A stretch of 64,000 bases of DNA from Micromonospora sp. HNM0581 (GTDB taxonomy: Bacteria > Actinomycetota > Actinomycetes > Mycobacteriales > Micromonosporaceae), in assembly GCF_012726175.1 (NCBI RefSeq), contig NZ_JAASAD010000014.1, forward strand, positions 79,004 to 143,003. Direction: 5' to 3'. Under the pieces are notes generated by a model. It saw only the letters and a list, made by a program, of their open reading frames with translations, searched no databases and had not been told where the DNA came from. Below are positions 27,325-34,633 of the stretch, one piece after another. The translations under genes were made by a program, and so were the position numbers. Each line of letters opens with the position of its first letter. The first letter of the stretch is position 1.

Positions 27325-28005
27325 GTGCTGATGAACCGGCATGCGGCGGCACCTGCCGAGGCGATTCCCGACGCTATCCGGGCGGACGTGGAGACGCTCT
27401 GGCGCTACCACGACATGCGTCACGAGTTGCGGCCGTGCGACGTGGGGATCGGGTTGGGCAGCCATGACCTCGGCGTGGCTGTCATCGCGACGCGCTTGTT
27501 TCACGAGGGCCTGTTCCCCAGGATCGTGTTCACCGGCGCGAACGCCCCGACGACCGTCGAGCGGTTCCCGCGGGGAGAAGCATTGCACTACCGCGAGTAC
27601 GCCGTCGAGCAGGGCGTACCCGGGGAAGCGATTCTCGTGGAGCCGCGTGCCACGAACACCGCCCAGAACCTGGAGTACTCGCGTCAGCTCCTGACCGAAC
27701 ATCGGATCCCGGTGAAGTCGGTGCTGCTCATGTCGCGGCCCTACCAGCAGCGTCGGGCGTACGCCACCTGCAGGCTGATGTGGCCGGAGGTCGATGTGGT
27801 GTGCGCGTCGAACCCACTCGAACTGGACGACTACGTGTGCAGCATCGGTGACCCGCGGCGGGTGGTGGACATGCTGGTCGGCGACACGCAGCGGATCGAG
27901 GTGTACGCCGAGCGCGGGTTCGCGATCCCGCAGGAGATGCCGGACGAGGTGCGGGCGGCCTTCGAGCGCCTGGTGGCGGCTGGCTACACGAGCCGGCTGA
28001 TCTGA
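27325..28005 (+). CDS. YdcF family protein (DUF218)
   Basis: 226 residues from GTG 27325 (ATG 27331 also possible). YdcF/SanA-type alpha/beta domain: DVGIGLGSHDLGVAVIATRLFHEGLFPRIVFTGA (usually GCG/GGG in this loop), PGEAILVEPRATNTAQNLEYSRQLL and VLLMSRPYQQRRA. The EPRATNTAQN motif is diagnostic. Members bind nucleotides or S-adenosylmethionine, but the reaction is unknown. Immediately follows the Phd-like gene without a gap, so they are co-transcribed; convergent with the XRE regulator. Confidence 0.85.
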   Translation: MLMNRHAAAPAEAIPDAIRADVETLWRYHDMRHELRPCDVGIGLGSHDLGVAVIATRLFHEGLFPRIVFTGANAPTTVERFPRGEALHYREYAVEQGVPGEAILVEPRATNTAQNLEYSRQLLTEHRIPVKSVLLMSRPYQQRRAYATCRLMWPEVDVVCASNPLELDDYVCSIGDPRRVVDMLVGDTQRIEVYAERGFAIPQEMPDEVRAAFERLVAAGYTSRLI

Positions 28006-28011
28006 GCCCAG

Positions 28012-29226
28012 CTACCAGCGCGGCCCTCCCGACCGGACGCCCATCCGGTCGCTGAGTTCGACGGCCAGTCGAGGTGGCCGGGGGCGAGTGAGGATGTCCC
28101 GGACTAGGTCGCGGGAGAGCCGGTGGTAGCGTACCTGGTCGGGGCCGATGACCTCGGCGTCCAGAAGCGCCGCGAGCGCGTCGTCGATGCGGTTCCACCG
28201 GGCAAGGGCTCGGGCGGTTTCGATGGCGTGCCGAACCTGCCGCTCGACGGGCACGGTGCTGGTGTCGAGTGGGGCACCGATGGCGATGGCGCGTTGCACG
28301 TCGCCGAGTTCCATCGCCACGGTCGTCTTGTGGATCGACACGTTGGTCGGCCCGAACGCGGTCCACACGTGGTTGCCATCGGCACCGAGCCGCTGCGCGG
28401 CGGCATCGGCCTCGGCGATGTGGGTGTCGGCGGAGGCGCGGTCGGCGTCTCGGGCGGCGGCCAGCGCGCAGACGAGGTGCAGGCTGCCGTAGACCGACAG
28501 CAGCTGCGGAGTCGGCTTGACGAGCCGTGGTTCCAGGAACTGTGCCGCCGTGGCGGCGAGGCCGCGGGCTTGGGTGTACTCACCGATGGACGCCAGCGAG
28601 TGTGCGGCGGAGCGGCTGAGTGAGCCGATGACGACGTGATCGTGGCTGGTGTTGGCGGCGGCCAGGCCTCGGCTGGCGGCGGTCCACGCGAGGTCACCTT
28701 CGCCGAGCTTGGTGAGGAACAACGCGGCGAGCTGGTGGGCGTAGGCGGTCATCGCGTGCGCGCGCTGGCCGTCGTCTCCGTCGTACGCCTCGGTGGCGGT
28801 GAGGCAGTCGTGGATGAGGTAGGGCAGCCGGCGGGCGAGGGCGCCGTACCGCGAGTGCTGGTAGCCGGTCCAGATCTCGGCGACGTCGTTCTCGATCTCG
28901 CCCAGGGCGGGTGCCTCGACGTCCCCTGTGCTGGCCAGCGCCGGCGCGAGGTGACGATAGTCGTGGAGCGCGGCCCGTAAGGCGGGGATGGTCTCGCGCC
29001 CTGAGTCGTCTGACCACTCGAACAGGCTTGGCGCGCCGATCAGGTCGCCGAGGGACACGTCGAGGGCCTTGGCGATCGCGCGTATGACCGACAGCCGGTC
29101 CAGGTCGGCCCGGTTCGTTTCGATCTTGCGTAACCACTCCTGCGTCTTGCCGACCAGACCGGCCAGCACCTCCTGGGAGAGTCCACGTCGACGCCGGTAG
29201 AAGGCGACGCGCTGGCCGATCGTCAT
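28012..29226 (-). CDS. XRE-family regulator with TPR-like C-terminal domain
   Basis: About 404 residues. Helix-turn-helix at the N-terminus (IGQRVAFYRRRRGLSQEVLAGLVGKTQEWLRKIETNRADL). The rest is helical with TPR-like repeats (ALFLTKLGEGDLAWTAASRGLAAA, ASIGEYTQARGLAATAAQFL), as in actinomycete Xre/SARP-neighbour regulators that respond to peptides or metabolites. Starts 29238 and 29226 are both possible; GAGGG is about 11 nt before 29226. Divergent from the RiPP operon, hence probably its regulator. Confidence 0.85.
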   Translation of the reverse strand: MTIGQRVAFYRRRRGLSQEVLAGLVGKTQEWLRKIETNRADLDRLSVIRAIAKALDVSLGDLIGAPSLFEWSDDSGRETIPALRAALHDYRHLAPALASTGDVEAPALGEIENDVAEIWTGYQHSRYGALARRLPYLIHDCLTATEAYDGDDGQRAHAMTAYAHQLAALFLTKLGEGDLAWTAASRGLAAANTSHDHVVIGSLSRSAAHSLASIGEYTQARGLAATAAQFLEPRLVKPTPQLLSVYGSLHLVCALAAARDADRASADTHIAEADAAAQRLGADGNHVWTAFGPTNVSIHKTTVAMELGDVQRAIAIGAPLDTSTVPVERQVRHAIETARALARWNRIDDALAALLDAEVIGPDQVRYHRLSRDLVRDILTRPRPPRLAVELSDRMGVRSGGPRW

Positions 29227-29400
29227 GTCGTCCGTCATCCCTCGCACACCATCACCCTGCCCGCTGAAGGCCGTCGGACCCGGTACGGATTTTCCCAGTC
29301 CTCCGAACGGACCGCCCCTACGTTCAGTTCACCCCGGATCACCGGCGTGTGTCGATGCCGGTGTCGGGATGACTGACAGGCGCTGTAGATGGAGGGATCG

Positions 29401-29610
29401 ATGAGCGGCGCACCACACCACGGCTGGGGCCGCTGGCTCGGCCCGTCCGGGAGCGAACTGTCTCGGTGCTTTCCCTGCCTGCGTACTGCCATGAGGGCTG
29501 CGTGGGTGGGTGATCGGCGGTCTGCTCCCAGCCGCCGTGATGCGGCGGCGGGCTCGCCCTTCCCCCGGCGGGCCCGCCGCTCATCGTCGGTGGTGGGGGT
29601 GGCGGCATGA
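29401..29610 (+). CDS. Possible small gene at head of RiPP operon
   Basis: 69 codons from ATG 29401, with GGAGG five nt upstream and an ATGA overlap with the next gene, which are the reasons for listing it. The product is Arg/Ser/Ala-rich with two cysteines (RCFPC) and no recognised domain. Third-position GC is high. It may simply be the leader of the operon. The opposite strand also has an open proline-rich frame here, which weakens the call. Confidence 0.35.
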   Translation: MSGAPHHGWGRWLGPSGSELSRCFPCLRTAMRAAWVGDRRSAPSRRDAAAGSPFPRRARRSSSVVGVAA

Positions 29611-29770
29611 CGGTGTACGTCTCGCGTAACGCCATGTCCGGCCAGGCCCGGTGCCCCGAGCCTAGGGGGACGGCCTCGGCGGGCAGGTGTGGCCCGCTGA
29701 TCCGCCGCTGCTCACCTTCGTGTGGCGTCGGCTGTTCGAGCAGCAGGCCCGCGAGGGTGGTCGCCGGTGA
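29607..29770 (+). pseudogene. Small conserved-looking gene broken by a 1-nt frameshift
   Basis: ATG 29607 opens with MTVYVSRNAM and reads into CPEPRG. After the G-run at 29665-29669 the coding-like frame continues one base off, as GQVWPADPPLLTFVWRRLFE, ending at TGA 29768-29770, which overlaps the GTG of the next gene. Restoring one G joins both halves into about 54 codons. It could be a true mutation or a sequencing error in the homopolymer. Function unknown; it belongs to the RiPP operon by position. Confidence 0.5.
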
Positions 29771-30114
29771 CCGGCCAGCAGCGTCGTCTTTCGGTGAACC
29801 GGCTCGCGTCAGCCGAGGTGGAACATTTGCCGATGCGTCCGCTGTGGCGGTGCCGCCGGTGTGGGCAGCCGTGGCCCTGCGGCGCGGCGAAGCTCGCGCT
29901 TCTGGCCGAGTACCGGGAAGTGCCGGTGAGCCTGTTCCTCTACCTGGGCGGCTGCCTGCACGACGCGATCGACGATCTGCACCGGCTCAACCCGAGCGTC
30001 ACGGGCAGCGTCGCTGACATGTTCGACCGGTTCCTGGGCTGGCCTGCCCGCCACACCCACGCCTACCGCGTGGGTACCACCACGGCCGTCAGTATCGAGG
30101 AGGCCACCTCGTGA
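29767..30114 (+). CDS. Small Cys-motif protein of the RiPP operon
   Basis: 115 residues from GTG 29767. Contains WRCRRCGQPWPCGAAKLALL near residue 30 (CxxCxxxWPC, a likely metal site or disulphide pair) followed by a helical domain LFLYLGGCLHDAIDDLHRL and FDRFLGWPARHTH. I recall such proteins next to XRE regulators in actinomycetes, often labelled flavin reductase without support. It overlaps the radical SAM gene by GTGA. A remnant of a second copy is present behind the IS element at 34539, so the gene travels with the maturase as a unit. Confidence 0.7.
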   Translation: MTGQQRRLSVNRLASAEVEHLPMRPLWRCRRCGQPWPCGAAKLALLAEYREVPVSLFLYLGGCLHDAIDDLHRLNPSVTGSVADMFDRFLGWPARHTHAYRVGTTTAVSIEEATS

Positions 30115-31247
30115 ACGGCATCGGCCTCGTCAACGCCACCGGCCAGCCGGCGGTCGCTGGCAGCTTCCACACCCTGGTCGTGCAGCCGACGAGCTTCTGC
30201 AACCTCGACTGCACCTACTGCTACCTGCCCGACCGACGATCCTTCCGCCTGATGAGCGGCGCGGTCGCGCGGGCCTGCGCGGAGTCGATCGTCCAGCAGA
30301 ACAGCGGTCATCCGGTGAGTGTCGTGTGGCACGGGGGCGAACCCACCGCCACACCCATCGGGCTGTTCCGGGATCTCTTGGCCCCGTTCGAGGAGCTGCG
30401 GAGCGCGGGGCTGGTGCGTCACGAGATCCAGACCAACGGCACGCTGATCAACCGCCAGTGGTGCGAGCTGTTCACCGCTTACGGCTTCGAGGTCGGGGTC
30501 AGCCTCGACGGACCGGGCGCGTTGAACCGGAACCGCCTTGACCGGGCCGGCAACCCGACGGACGCCCGAACCCTGCGCGGCATGCAGACCCTCGCCGACA
30601 CAGGGCTGGTGTACTCGGTGATCTGTGTGGTCACCCCGGAAACCATCGACCACGCGGAAGCCCTTGTCGACTTCTTCACCGGCCTGCCCGGCTGTGAGTC
30701 GGTGGGCTTCAACATCGAAGAGCAGGAGGGCGCCGACCGAGCACCGGTGTCGGAGGATGCCTCGTACCGGTTCTGGCAGCGCCTCATCGCACGGCGCGTC
30801 GGCGGCAGCCCGCTGCGGATCCGCGACGTGGACCGGCTGGCCGACTATGTCGCCGCCACCCGCGCCGGGCACGTCGACCACGCTCCGTACGAGCCGATCC
30901 CGACCGTCTCCTGGGATGGGCAGGTGGTGCTGCTGTCACCGGAACTGCTCGGCATCACCGAGCCTCGATACGGCAACTTCATCGTCAGCAACGTCCTCCA
31001 GCAACCCATCACCGCCATGCTCACCCGCGCCGGCGACCTGGACTACGTCGCCGAGTTCATTACGGCCCTCAACGACTGCGCCGACCATTGCGCCTTCTAC
31101 GACTTCTGCCGTGGCGCCCAGGCGGGCAACCGCTACTTCGAGCACGCGACGTTCACCGCCCGAGAAACGACCTACTGCCGGACCACCCGACAGGCCCTCG
31201 TCCGCGCCGCTGCGGATCACCTCACCCCTCAAGGAGGAGCACGATGA
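30111..31247 (+). CDS. amcB: Radical SAM/SPASM cyclophane-forming peptide maturase (AmcB-like)
   Basis: 378 residues. Radical SAM [4Fe-4S] motif CNLDCTYC with Cys30, Cys34, Cys37, then SVVWHGGEPTATP, which contains the GGE SAM-binding motif. The C-terminus has a SPASM-like cysteine set (Cys323, Cys327, Cys333, Cys356) for auxiliary clusters. Enzymes of this type cross-link aromatic side chains to a neighbouring residue's beta-carbon in a ribosomal peptide (triceptide/cyclophane RiPPs). The substrate is encoded directly downstream with an ATGA overlap. GTG 30111 overlaps the preceding stop. The AmcB label rests on operon layout and precursor type recalled from annotated families. Confidence 0.88.
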   Translation: MNGIGLVNATGQPAVAGSFHTLVVQPTSFCNLDCTYCYLPDRRSFRLMSGAVARACAESIVQQNSGHPVSVVWHGGEPTATPIGLFRDLLAPFEELRSAGLVRHEIQTNGTLINRQWCELFTAYGFEVGVSLDGPGALNRNRLDRAGNPTDARTLRGMQTLADTGLVYSVICVVTPETIDHAEALVDFFTGLPGCESVGFNIEEQEGADRAPVSEDASYRFWQRLIARRVGGSPLRIRDVDRLADYVAATRAGHVDHAPYEPIPTVSWDGQVVLLSPELLGITEPRYGNFIVSNVLQQPITAMLTRAGDLDYVAEFITALNDCADHCAFYDFCRGAQAGNRYFEHATFTARETTYCRTTRQALVRAAADHLTPQGGAR

Positions 31248-31426
31248 CCAACGCACTCGCGGTCCTCGTCAACGCCGCACCCGAGCAACTCGCCCGCCTC
31301 GGCGTCGACCCGCAGCGGTCGGTAGCGTCGATCGACGCGGCGAAGTTCGACAACCGCCCCACCTGGGACAACAAGGGTAGGTTCGACAGTCGACCCGGCT
31401 GGGACAACTGGAACAAGAAGAAATAG
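31244..31426 (+). CDS. amcA: RiPP precursor with five aromatic-X-X motifs (AmcA-like)
   Basis: 60 residues from ATG 31244 with a strong AAGGAGGAG Shine-Dalgarno. The leader (about 1-33, TNALAVLVNAAPEQLARLGV) is followed by a polar core holding Phe35-Asp-Asn, Trp41-Asp-Asn, Phe47-Asp-Ser, Trp53-Asp-Asn and Trp56-Asn-Lys, separated by Arg-Pro/Gly spacers. These fit the omega-X-X substrate rule of cyclophane-forming radical SAM enzymes, giving up to five three-residue rings. No Cys or Ser/Thr-rich motif for other RiPP classes. The gene overlaps the maturase stop by 4 bp and ends just before a perfect hairpin. Confidence 0.85.
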   Translation: MTNALAVLVNAAPEQLARLGVDPQRSVASIDAAKFDNRPTWDNKGRFDSRPGWDNWNKKK

Positions 31427-31440
31427 CCCCGCGACGGGAC

Positions 31441-31467
31441 GCGCGGGGTGGCGTGCCCACCCCGCGC
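31441..31467 (+). terminator. Hairpin (attenuator-like) after the RiPP precursor
   Basis: Perfect 11-bp stem GCGCGGGGTGG / CCACCCCGCGC with a 5-nt loop, 14 bp after the precursor stop and 20 bp before the pentapeptide gene. No T-run. Could protect the precursor message or partly terminate, raising precursor over downstream gene expression. Confidence 0.65.
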
Positions 31468-31486
31468 CCACACAGGTTGAGGACAC

Positions 31487-32149
31487 ATGCGCACCACCAC
31501 GATCGGCGACGTGAAGGTCCTGCAGCCGGAACTCGAACCGGACGACCTCGACACCACGACGGACTTGGCCGACAGCCTCACCGAGGTCCTGGTTGAGGGC
31601 GCCGCGTGGCACGGCTCGCACCTTGAGGACGTCAGCATCCGCAGCAGCCTGATCATTGGCGTGGACCTGAGCGAGAGCACCTGGGAAGCCAGCAGCCTCT
31701 TCGGCTGCGAGTTCACCCGTACCGACTTCTCCGGAGCGACCCTGACCGGCATCTCCATCGAACGGTGCGCGATCAGCGGCTCCCGGTTCACCGGCACCAG
31801 ACTCACCGACGTGCGCCTGAAGGATGTCCTGTTCGACGGCTGCCGCTTCGACTACGCCACCCTTCAACGTGTCACCGCCTCCGGCTCGGTCGCGTTCATC
31901 GACTGCACTCTTACCAACGGCGCGTGGTCTTCCTGCCGACTGCCGCGCATGGCACTGCGATCATGTGACCTGGGCGGTCTGGAACTTGACTCCTGCCACC
32001 TCGACGGGGCCGACCTGCGGGGCAGCCGGCTCCAGGGCGTCAAGACGCCGCTGGACAACCTGCGCGGCGTCACCCTCGGCGAGGACCAACTTCCCGACCT
32101 CACCCAGCTGACCGTCGCCGCCCTCGACCTCACCGTGCACAACAACTGA
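31487..32149 (+). CDS. Pentapeptide-repeat protein
   Basis: 220 residues. From about residue 45 to 190 the sequence follows a five-residue periodicity with Leu/Phe at every fifth position (for example FSGAT LTGIS IERCA ISGSR FTGTR LTDVR LKDVL FDGCR FDYAT), which folds as a right-handed quadrilateral beta-helix. Proteins of this fold (McbG, AlbG, Qnr, MfpA) can mimic DNA and protect gyrase; here that is only a hypothesis. Good GAGG Shine-Dalgarno before ATG 31487. It sits between the precursor and a kinase gene in the same orientation, suggesting an accessory or self-protection role. Confidence 0.85.
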   Translation: MRTTTIGDVKVLQPELEPDDLDTTTDLADSLTEVLVEGAAWHGSHLEDVSIRSSLIIGVDLSESTWEASSLFGCEFTRTDFSGATLTGISIERCAISGSRFTGTRLTDVRLKDVLFDGCRFDYATLQRVTASGSVAFIDCTLTNGAWSSCRLPRMALRSCDLGGLELDSCHLDGADLRGSRLQGVKTPLDNLRGVTLGEDQLPDLTQLTVAALDLTVHNN

Positions 32150-32164
32150 AGCAGAGGAGGCGTC

Positions 32165-32734
32165 GTGGTCGCTGAACTCACCGGCAGCCCGGACACAACC
32201 CTCGTCTGCATTCGGGGCAACTCCGGCTCGGGTAAGAGCAGCATCTCCCGCGAGCTACGACGCCGACACGGCCGGGGCTGCGCCCTGGTTGAGCAGGACT
32301 ACCTGCGCCGCATCCTGCTGCGCGAACGGGACAAGCCCGGCGGGGCAGCACCGGCGTTGATCGCGCAGACCGTTCGGTTCGCGCTGGACCACGGCTACCA
32401 CGTCGTGCTTGAAGGCATCATGCACACCAGCCGCTACCGCAGCATGCTCACCGCTCTGCGGGACGACCACCGCGGCCGGTCGCTGTACTGCTACCTCGAC
32501 GTGTCCCTGGCCGAGACCCTGCGCCGGCACCTCACTCGCCCGCAGGTCAGTGAGTTCACCGCCGAGCACATGAGCGGGTGGTACGCCGCCCATGACGTCC
32601 TGGGCTGGCCCGACGAACTCGTCCTACCCGAGACCACCGGACTGGACGAGGCCGTCGAGGCCATCGCCGCTGCCGCTGGGCTACCCCAGACCGGACGCGA
32701 CGACGACCTGCTACCGAACGTTCCGTCCCTGTAG
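32165..32734 (+). CDS. P-loop kinase / zeta-toxin-like NTPase
   Basis: 189 residues. Walker A CIRGNSGSGKSSIS near residue 20, a following EQDYLRR (DxxR-like), and VVLEGIMHTSRYRSML, with a downstream R-x-H lid region (RRHLTRPQVSEF). This is the small kinase fold shared by nucleoside kinases, chloramphenicol phosphotransferase and zeta toxins; substrate unknown. GTG 32165 has AGAGGAGG five nt upstream, 15 bp after the pentapeptide stop, so it is part of the RiPP operon. Phosphorylation of the product or of a small molecule are both possible. Confidence 0.8.
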   Translation: MVAELTGSPDTTLVCIRGNSGSGKSSISRELRRRHGRGCALVEQDYLRRILLRERDKPGGAAPALIAQTVRFALDHGYHVVLEGIMHTSRYRSMLTALRDDHRGRSLYCYLDVSLAETLRRHLTRPQVSEFTAEHMSGWYAAHDVLGWPDELVLPETTGLDEAVEAIAAAAGLPQTGRDDDLLPNVPSL

Positions 32735-32843
32735 AGCAGCTCAGCCGGCTACTGGTATCGCCGTTCCGGCGCAACGTTCGCCAACATCAAACCCGAGTGG
32801 CCAGCCCATCTAGCACGGCGACTGCGACGACGTGCAGCTCGCC

Positions 32844-33223
32844 CTACCGTGCCCGCCTGAGCCAGCTCTCGATGACGGTGAAGTCGTGCTCGGTCAGCCC
32901 GCGACGTGGGTCGACCCGATGCAGCAGGGCCGGACCTGGGTGATGAGTCGACACCCACTGCTGATCGGCGTCGGAGATCTCGTCGTCGACCCAGACGAAG
33001 GGGCGTCCCTGCGCCCATTCGACCAGCCCACGGGTCTTCCAGTGCAGGACGCCGACCTCGTCGGAGTCGGGCCAGTCGACGACCGGCAGGGTCGGTAGCC
33101 CAAGCCGGGGTGCGAGCACGTCGTTCGCGTCGTTCATCCAGGTTGTCGCCCACACCAGATCGCACGGCAGGGCCTCCAGTCGGCGGCCGTGTTCCGGATC
33201 GACCCTGTGCAGCAGGGGATGGG
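32844..33223 (-). pseudogene. HAD-like hydrolase gene, 5' end lost at the IS element
   Basis: About 125 C-terminal residues remain in frame, from THPLLHRVDPEHG to WLRRAR. Family features: LPCDLVWATTWMNDANDVL and FVWVDDEISDADQQWV, typical of actinobacterial HAD-domain proteins of about 170-200 residues that begin with a DVDGxLNP motif. That N-terminal nucleophile motif is absent because the gene is cut exactly at the IS left end (33224), and it does not reappear right of the IS. Transcription from inside the IS could still give a fragment. Confidence 0.8.
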
Positions 33224-33249
33224 TGTCCCGCACCGGGTTAGATGGAGAC
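33224..33249 (+). repeat. IS left terminal inverted repeat
   Basis: 26 bp starting TGTC; matches the right end at 19 or more positions by eye, including CCGGGTT and TGGAGA. Confidence 0.8.
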
Positions 33250-33274
33250 ATCGAAACCTGGAGGAACACCAGCG

Positions 33275-33592
33275 ATGCCTGCACCGAAGAAGTACCCCGA
33301 TGAGCTGCGTGAGCGTGCGACCCGGTTGGTCTTTGAGGCCCGTCGGGATCCGGCTGGTGCGGTCGGCGTGATCCGGCGGATCGCCGACCAGCTTGGAGTT
33401 CATCCGGAGGCGTTGCGGACGTGGGTGAAGCAGGCCGAGGTCGACGCCGGTGTGCGGCCGGGCACGACCAGCAGCGATGCCGAACGCATCGCGGCCCTCG
33501 AACGGGAGAATCGTGAGCTGCGGCGGGCGAACCAGATCCTGAAGTCCGCGGCGTCTTTCTTCGCGGCCGAGCTGGACCGGCCGTCGCGATGA
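33275..33592 (+). CDS. IS3-family transposase OrfA
   Basis: 105 residues. Helix-turn-helix (YPDELRERATRLVFEA, RIADQLGVHPEALRTWVKQAE) followed by a leucine-zipper-like coiled coil (DAERIAALERENRELRRANQIL) for OrfA/OrfB multimerisation. ATG 33275 has GGAGG ten nt upstream. Its stop overlaps the OrfB ATG (ATGA). Appears intact. Confidence 0.9.
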   Translation: MPAPKKYPDELRERATRLVFEARRDPAGAVGVIRRIADQLGVHPEALRTWVKQAEVDAGVRPGTTSSDAERIAALERENRELRRANQILKSAASFFAAELDRPSR

Positions 33593-34508
33593 GGGTCGCG
33601 TTCGTCGACTCGCAGCAGGAACAGCATGGTGTCCAGTCGGTCTTGCGGCGTTGCAAGACACGCCCGCGGCGATCGCACCGTCGACCTGCTACGCCACCAA
33701 GACCCGTCCGGTCAGCGCCCGTTGCCGGCGCGACGAGGAACTGACCGCGCTGATCAAGCGGATCCACGCCGAGAACTACGGCGTGTACGGGGCCCGCAAG
33801 ATCTGGCACGAGCTGCACCGCCAGGGCGTCGAGGTGGCCCGGTGCACGGTCGAGCGGCTGATGCGTGCCGCCGGGCTGCGCGGGTTGCTGCGTGACAAGT
33901 CGCCGCGCACGACCCGGCCCGCAGCTGAGACCGGCCGGCCTCGTGACGTGGTCGAACGTGACTTCACCGCCGTGCGGCCGAACCAGCTGTGGGTCGCCGA
34001 CCTGACCTACGTACGCACCGCCGTCGGCTGGGCGTACGCCGCGTTCGTCCTCGACGTGTACTCCCGCATGATCGTCGGCTGGCAGGTATCCACGTCGCTC
34101 TACACCGACCTCGCGTTGGACGCGTTGAAGATGGCGATCTGGCGGCGCGAGCATCAGGGCGCTGACCTGGGCGGACTTGTGCATCACTCGGACCGAGGAG
34201 TCCAATATCGAGCGATTCGCTCCAGCCAGCGCCTCGCCGAAGCCGGCGCCGTGGCCTCCGTCGGGTCCAAGGGCGACTCGTACGACAACGCGATGGCCGA
34301 AGCGTTCAACTCGTTGTACAAGGCCGAACTCGTCCGCAACCAAGGCCCGTGGCGCGGACTCGACGACCTGGAGATGGCCACCATCGAGTACATCGACTGG
34401 TACAACAACCGCCGGCTGCACGGCGAACTCGGACACGTCCCACCCGCCGAACACGAGACGCTACACGCGATGACCCACCCGGTCACCGCACCCCTGAAAA
34501 CCAGCTAA
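33589..34508 (+). pseudogene. IS3-family transposase OrfB with N-terminal frameshift
   Basis: The integrase core is complete: VADLTYVRT (first Asp), HHSDRGVQY (second Asp), DNAMAEAFNS (Glu), then WYNNRRLHGELG. However ATG 33589 reads RVAFVDSQQEQHG in one frame, and the family continuation QDTPAAIAPSTCYA lies in another. A single base appears missing near 33648 (GCGGCG where GCGGGCG is expected). Translation from the ATG would therefore miss the catalytic domain unless ribosomes shift frame. About 306 residues if repaired. Confidence 0.75.
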
Positions 34509-34512
34509 CCAA

Positions 34513-34538
34513 CTCTCCACCAAACCCGGGGCTCGACA
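34513..34538 (-). repeat. IS right terminal inverted repeat
   Basis: Reverse complement starts TGTC and aligns with the left end over 26 bp with a few mismatches. Confidence 0.8.
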
Positions 34539-34633
34539 CCGCACTGTTTGACCGGTTCCTCGGGTGGCCCACCCGTACCCACGGCTACCGAGCCAACCCC
34601 GCCGCGGCGATCGGGAACGAGGAGATGTCGTGA
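34539..34633 (+). pseudogene. 3' remnant of a second copy of the Cys-motif RiPP-operon gene
   Basis: About 31 codons ending at TGA 34631-34633. FDRFLGWPTRTHGYR matches the end of the intact gene at 29767 (FDRFLGWPARHTHAYR), and the stop overlaps the following GTG exactly as in the intact operon. The 5' part was lost at the IS right end. Confidence 0.8.

Larger units (their letters stand above)
33224..34538 (+). mobile_element. IS3-family insertion sequence, 1315 bp
   Basis: Bounded by 26-bp imperfect terminal inverted repeats (33224-33249 and 34513-34538) that both begin TGTC and share GC, CCGGGTT and TGGAGA blocks. Contains orfA and orfB arranged ATGA. No matching target-site duplication: the left flank ends GATGGG, the right flank starts CCGCAC. 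The two flanks belong to unrelated genes, so DNA was lost or rearranged after insertion. Confidence 0.85.

Noticed and set aside
27728..28366. Minus-strand Arg/Pro-rich frame across YdcF and XRE genes
   Set aside because: Overlaps two well-supported genes and has no conserved feature.
29339..29635. Proline-rich minus-strand frame opposite the head of the RiPP operon
   Set aside because: No Shine-Dalgarno and only mixed codon bias; the plus-strand frame has an RBS and stop/start overlap. Not fully excluded.
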